NCBI GenBank assembly: GCA_024195265.1
Contig: JAJLRJ010000004.1
Span: 6,587,095 to 6,651,094, forward strand
Direction: 5' to 3'
Length of the DNA stretch: 64,000 nt
Origin: Dendrophyllia cribrosa
Lineage: Eukaryota; Cnidaria; Anthozoa; Scleractinia; Dendrophylliidae
Of this stretch, positions 62,579 through 64,000 are shown in pieces. The notes under the pieces were generated by a model, which did not search any database, had not been told where the DNA came from, and saw only the letters and a list, made by a program, of their open reading frames with translations. The position numbers and the translations under genes were made by a program. The stretch's first letter is position 1. Each line of letters begins with the position of its first letter.

Positions 62579-63435
62579 TGAGCACGAAGTACAACTAACC
62601 TTAGGGGGCACCCAAAGAGGAATGTTCGGGAAAGCGATTGGAAAGACTTTTTTTTTTCTTCTATTTTTCCATATCATTTTAGTAACTTCAAGGGAAACTA
62701 TATATAAAAGCTAATACAGTTTGATCCGTTTCGGTTCTTTTAGACGAATATTTCTACGGCAGAAAATTTTAGGGAAATGAAGCTTATCCCACGAATTTAC
62801 TCGCTGTTTTCTCCTTTCCGAAAATCCTAGCTGACCTTTATATATTTCGATTGTTATCCCGACCGTAAACAAAGGACGTTAAATTTTCCATTGTGAATGG
62901 TTTGAACCCAGGAGTATCAGTAGTCTGTCGTTTGTGATCGTTCGGGTGAGTGTAGTTCTGAAAAGAATTGTTGTTGTTGTTGTTGTTGTTACGAAAGTTT
63001 GAGTCGACATTTTGCTAAAGAAAACTCTAGTTTTTAGCGTAGTTAATGACTAATTTTTAAGATGACTTAGCTTTAATAGGCCTTCACAACAGATTTCCAC
63101 CGAAACTATTCCTAGAGTGCTCCTGAACTAACCAACAGATTTGTGGACTCTTTGTAGTGGTGTTATTTCCATACAGTCACTCCTGTCATATGTTAGAAAG
63201 GTTGGTCAGTTTGATGTTCTTGTGCAGTCTTCAATACCACCGCCAAAATAAAAAACCCATAAAAACACCAAATGGAGTGTGATTCGCATAGCCCAGTATT
63301 AAAACTGAAATGCGCACAACATTAATTTATGTACAGTGTATCTACGGGTCACTACGAAAACCACTAAACCGTGGAATGGCACCAAATTTACACATCGCTG
63401 CCTCATCCGCTTTCGTTGATAAATACCGTTACGTT
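62579..63435. other. No gene recognised
   Basis: A+T-rich DNA with a (ttg)n microsatellite at about 62968-62991. Nothing else identifiable. Confidence 0.5.
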
Positions 63436-63693
63436 CCTAAAGCCTGGTTTCCATATAATCGCAGCGATCGTTACGATCGACGATCGCTGCGATTCTTGCG
63501 ATCATTGCGATCGCTGAGACCCTCTCGATCGCAAGGATCGCAGAGATAGAGATCGCAATCGCAAGGATCGCAACGATCGCAAGGATCGCAAAGTTTTTGG
63601 TTTCCATATGATCGCAAGGGTCGCACAACACCTTTTTCTGCGATCGCTGCGATCCTTGCGATCCTTGCAATTATGTGGAAACCAGGCTTTAGG
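63436..63693. mobile_element. MITE packed with atcgcaagg / gcgatc repeats
   Basis: cctaaagcctggtttccata and tggaaaccaggctttagg are inverted ends. The interior is made almost entirely of gatcgcaagg-type strings in both orientations, so both strands carry long Arg/Ser- or Asp/Ile-type artefact frames. No gene follows to the end of the window. Confidence 0.85.
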
Positions 63694-64000
63694 AGTTGTG
63701 CTAAAATATCGCAGCCTGTGTACAGCCGTCCTCTCCCCTCAAGCAAGAAAAATCGGAGCCATTCTATGGATACGGTCTCGGACTTGGATCGTGCGCTTTG
63801 CTTGTTAGTCAAGCGCATATTTCTGACATTCTCGAAACCAGAGCTCTTCTCTTTTACGCATTGATTGGTGCAGTTGGTGTTTTGAGCTGGATTATTTTTT
63901 CTGGCATAAATTTAAAGCTCTATGAGAAGGTTTTATTGTTAATCTCGCGCGGAAACACCTATGCGGAAACACCTATGCGGAAATGAGTGAAACGTAAAAC

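Overview
This is transposon-dense eukaryotic DNA, most likely from an anthozoan cnidarian (coral or sea anemone). The basis is indirect: about 60% A+T, no bacterial-style operons outside one mobile element, many inverted-repeat elements, a Ngaro-type retrotransposon, PIF/Harbinger elements, a Polinton (Maverick), and OTU and SAP reading frames of a kind I associate with cnidarian repeats. I found no confident single-copy host gene. Almost every long open frame belongs to a mobile element or its remains.

Layout. 1-12.4 kb: short inverted-repeat elements, an OTU-protease-like frame (2.7-4.2 kb), a TIR element carrying a SAP-domain frame (10.8-11.9 kb), and a nested inverted repeat around a tRNA-like pol III promoter (about 12.1 kb). 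12.7-15.7 kb: a hammerhead-like motif, two arrays of a 97-bp minisatellite, a long hairpin and a MITE. 16.2-17.4 kb: a broken SAP-domain gene. 20.4-25.2 kb: a Ngaro-type tyrosine-recombinase retrotransposon on the minus strand with A1-body-B1-A2-B2 split direct repeats and frameshifts in pol. 25.7-26.8 kb: the same minisatellite in opposite orientation, cut by a 427-bp element with an 8-bp target duplication. 26.8-33.5 kb: mostly unrecognised sequence. 33.5-36.1 kb: two related Harbinger-like elements with TAA duplications. 36.3-38.2 kb: three MITEs in a row, one containing a 5S-rRNA-like segment.

38,782-55,616 is a 16.8-kb Polinton with about 210-bp TIRs and a 5-6 bp target duplication. It carries a YqaJ-type exonuclease, a zinc-finger protein, a VLTF3-like factor, a coiled-coil membrane protein, a penton-like and a capsid-like protein, small membrane proteins, an RVE integrase and a protein-primed family-B DNA polymerase. 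Each TIR is itself a 122-bp palindrome able to form a hairpin end. A TATA-like motif (CATATGTATAC / GTATATACC) sits only about 7-12 nt before several start codons. The polymerase holds three in-frame stop codons but no frameshift, so this copy looks inactive. No FtsK/HerA ATPase or Ulp1-like protease was found.

Nested in the Polinton at about 44.2-47.3 kb is a second transposon encoding one FEN1/PIN-like nuclease fused to a C-terminal CXC cysteine-rich domain. A second copy at about 58.9-62.1 kb has matching terminal repeats, a deleted nuclease core and a pogo-like insertion, and lies inside a further inverted-repeat element (57.5-62.6 kb). This FEN-CXC transposon and the hairpin-ended Polinton are the two most interesting systems here.
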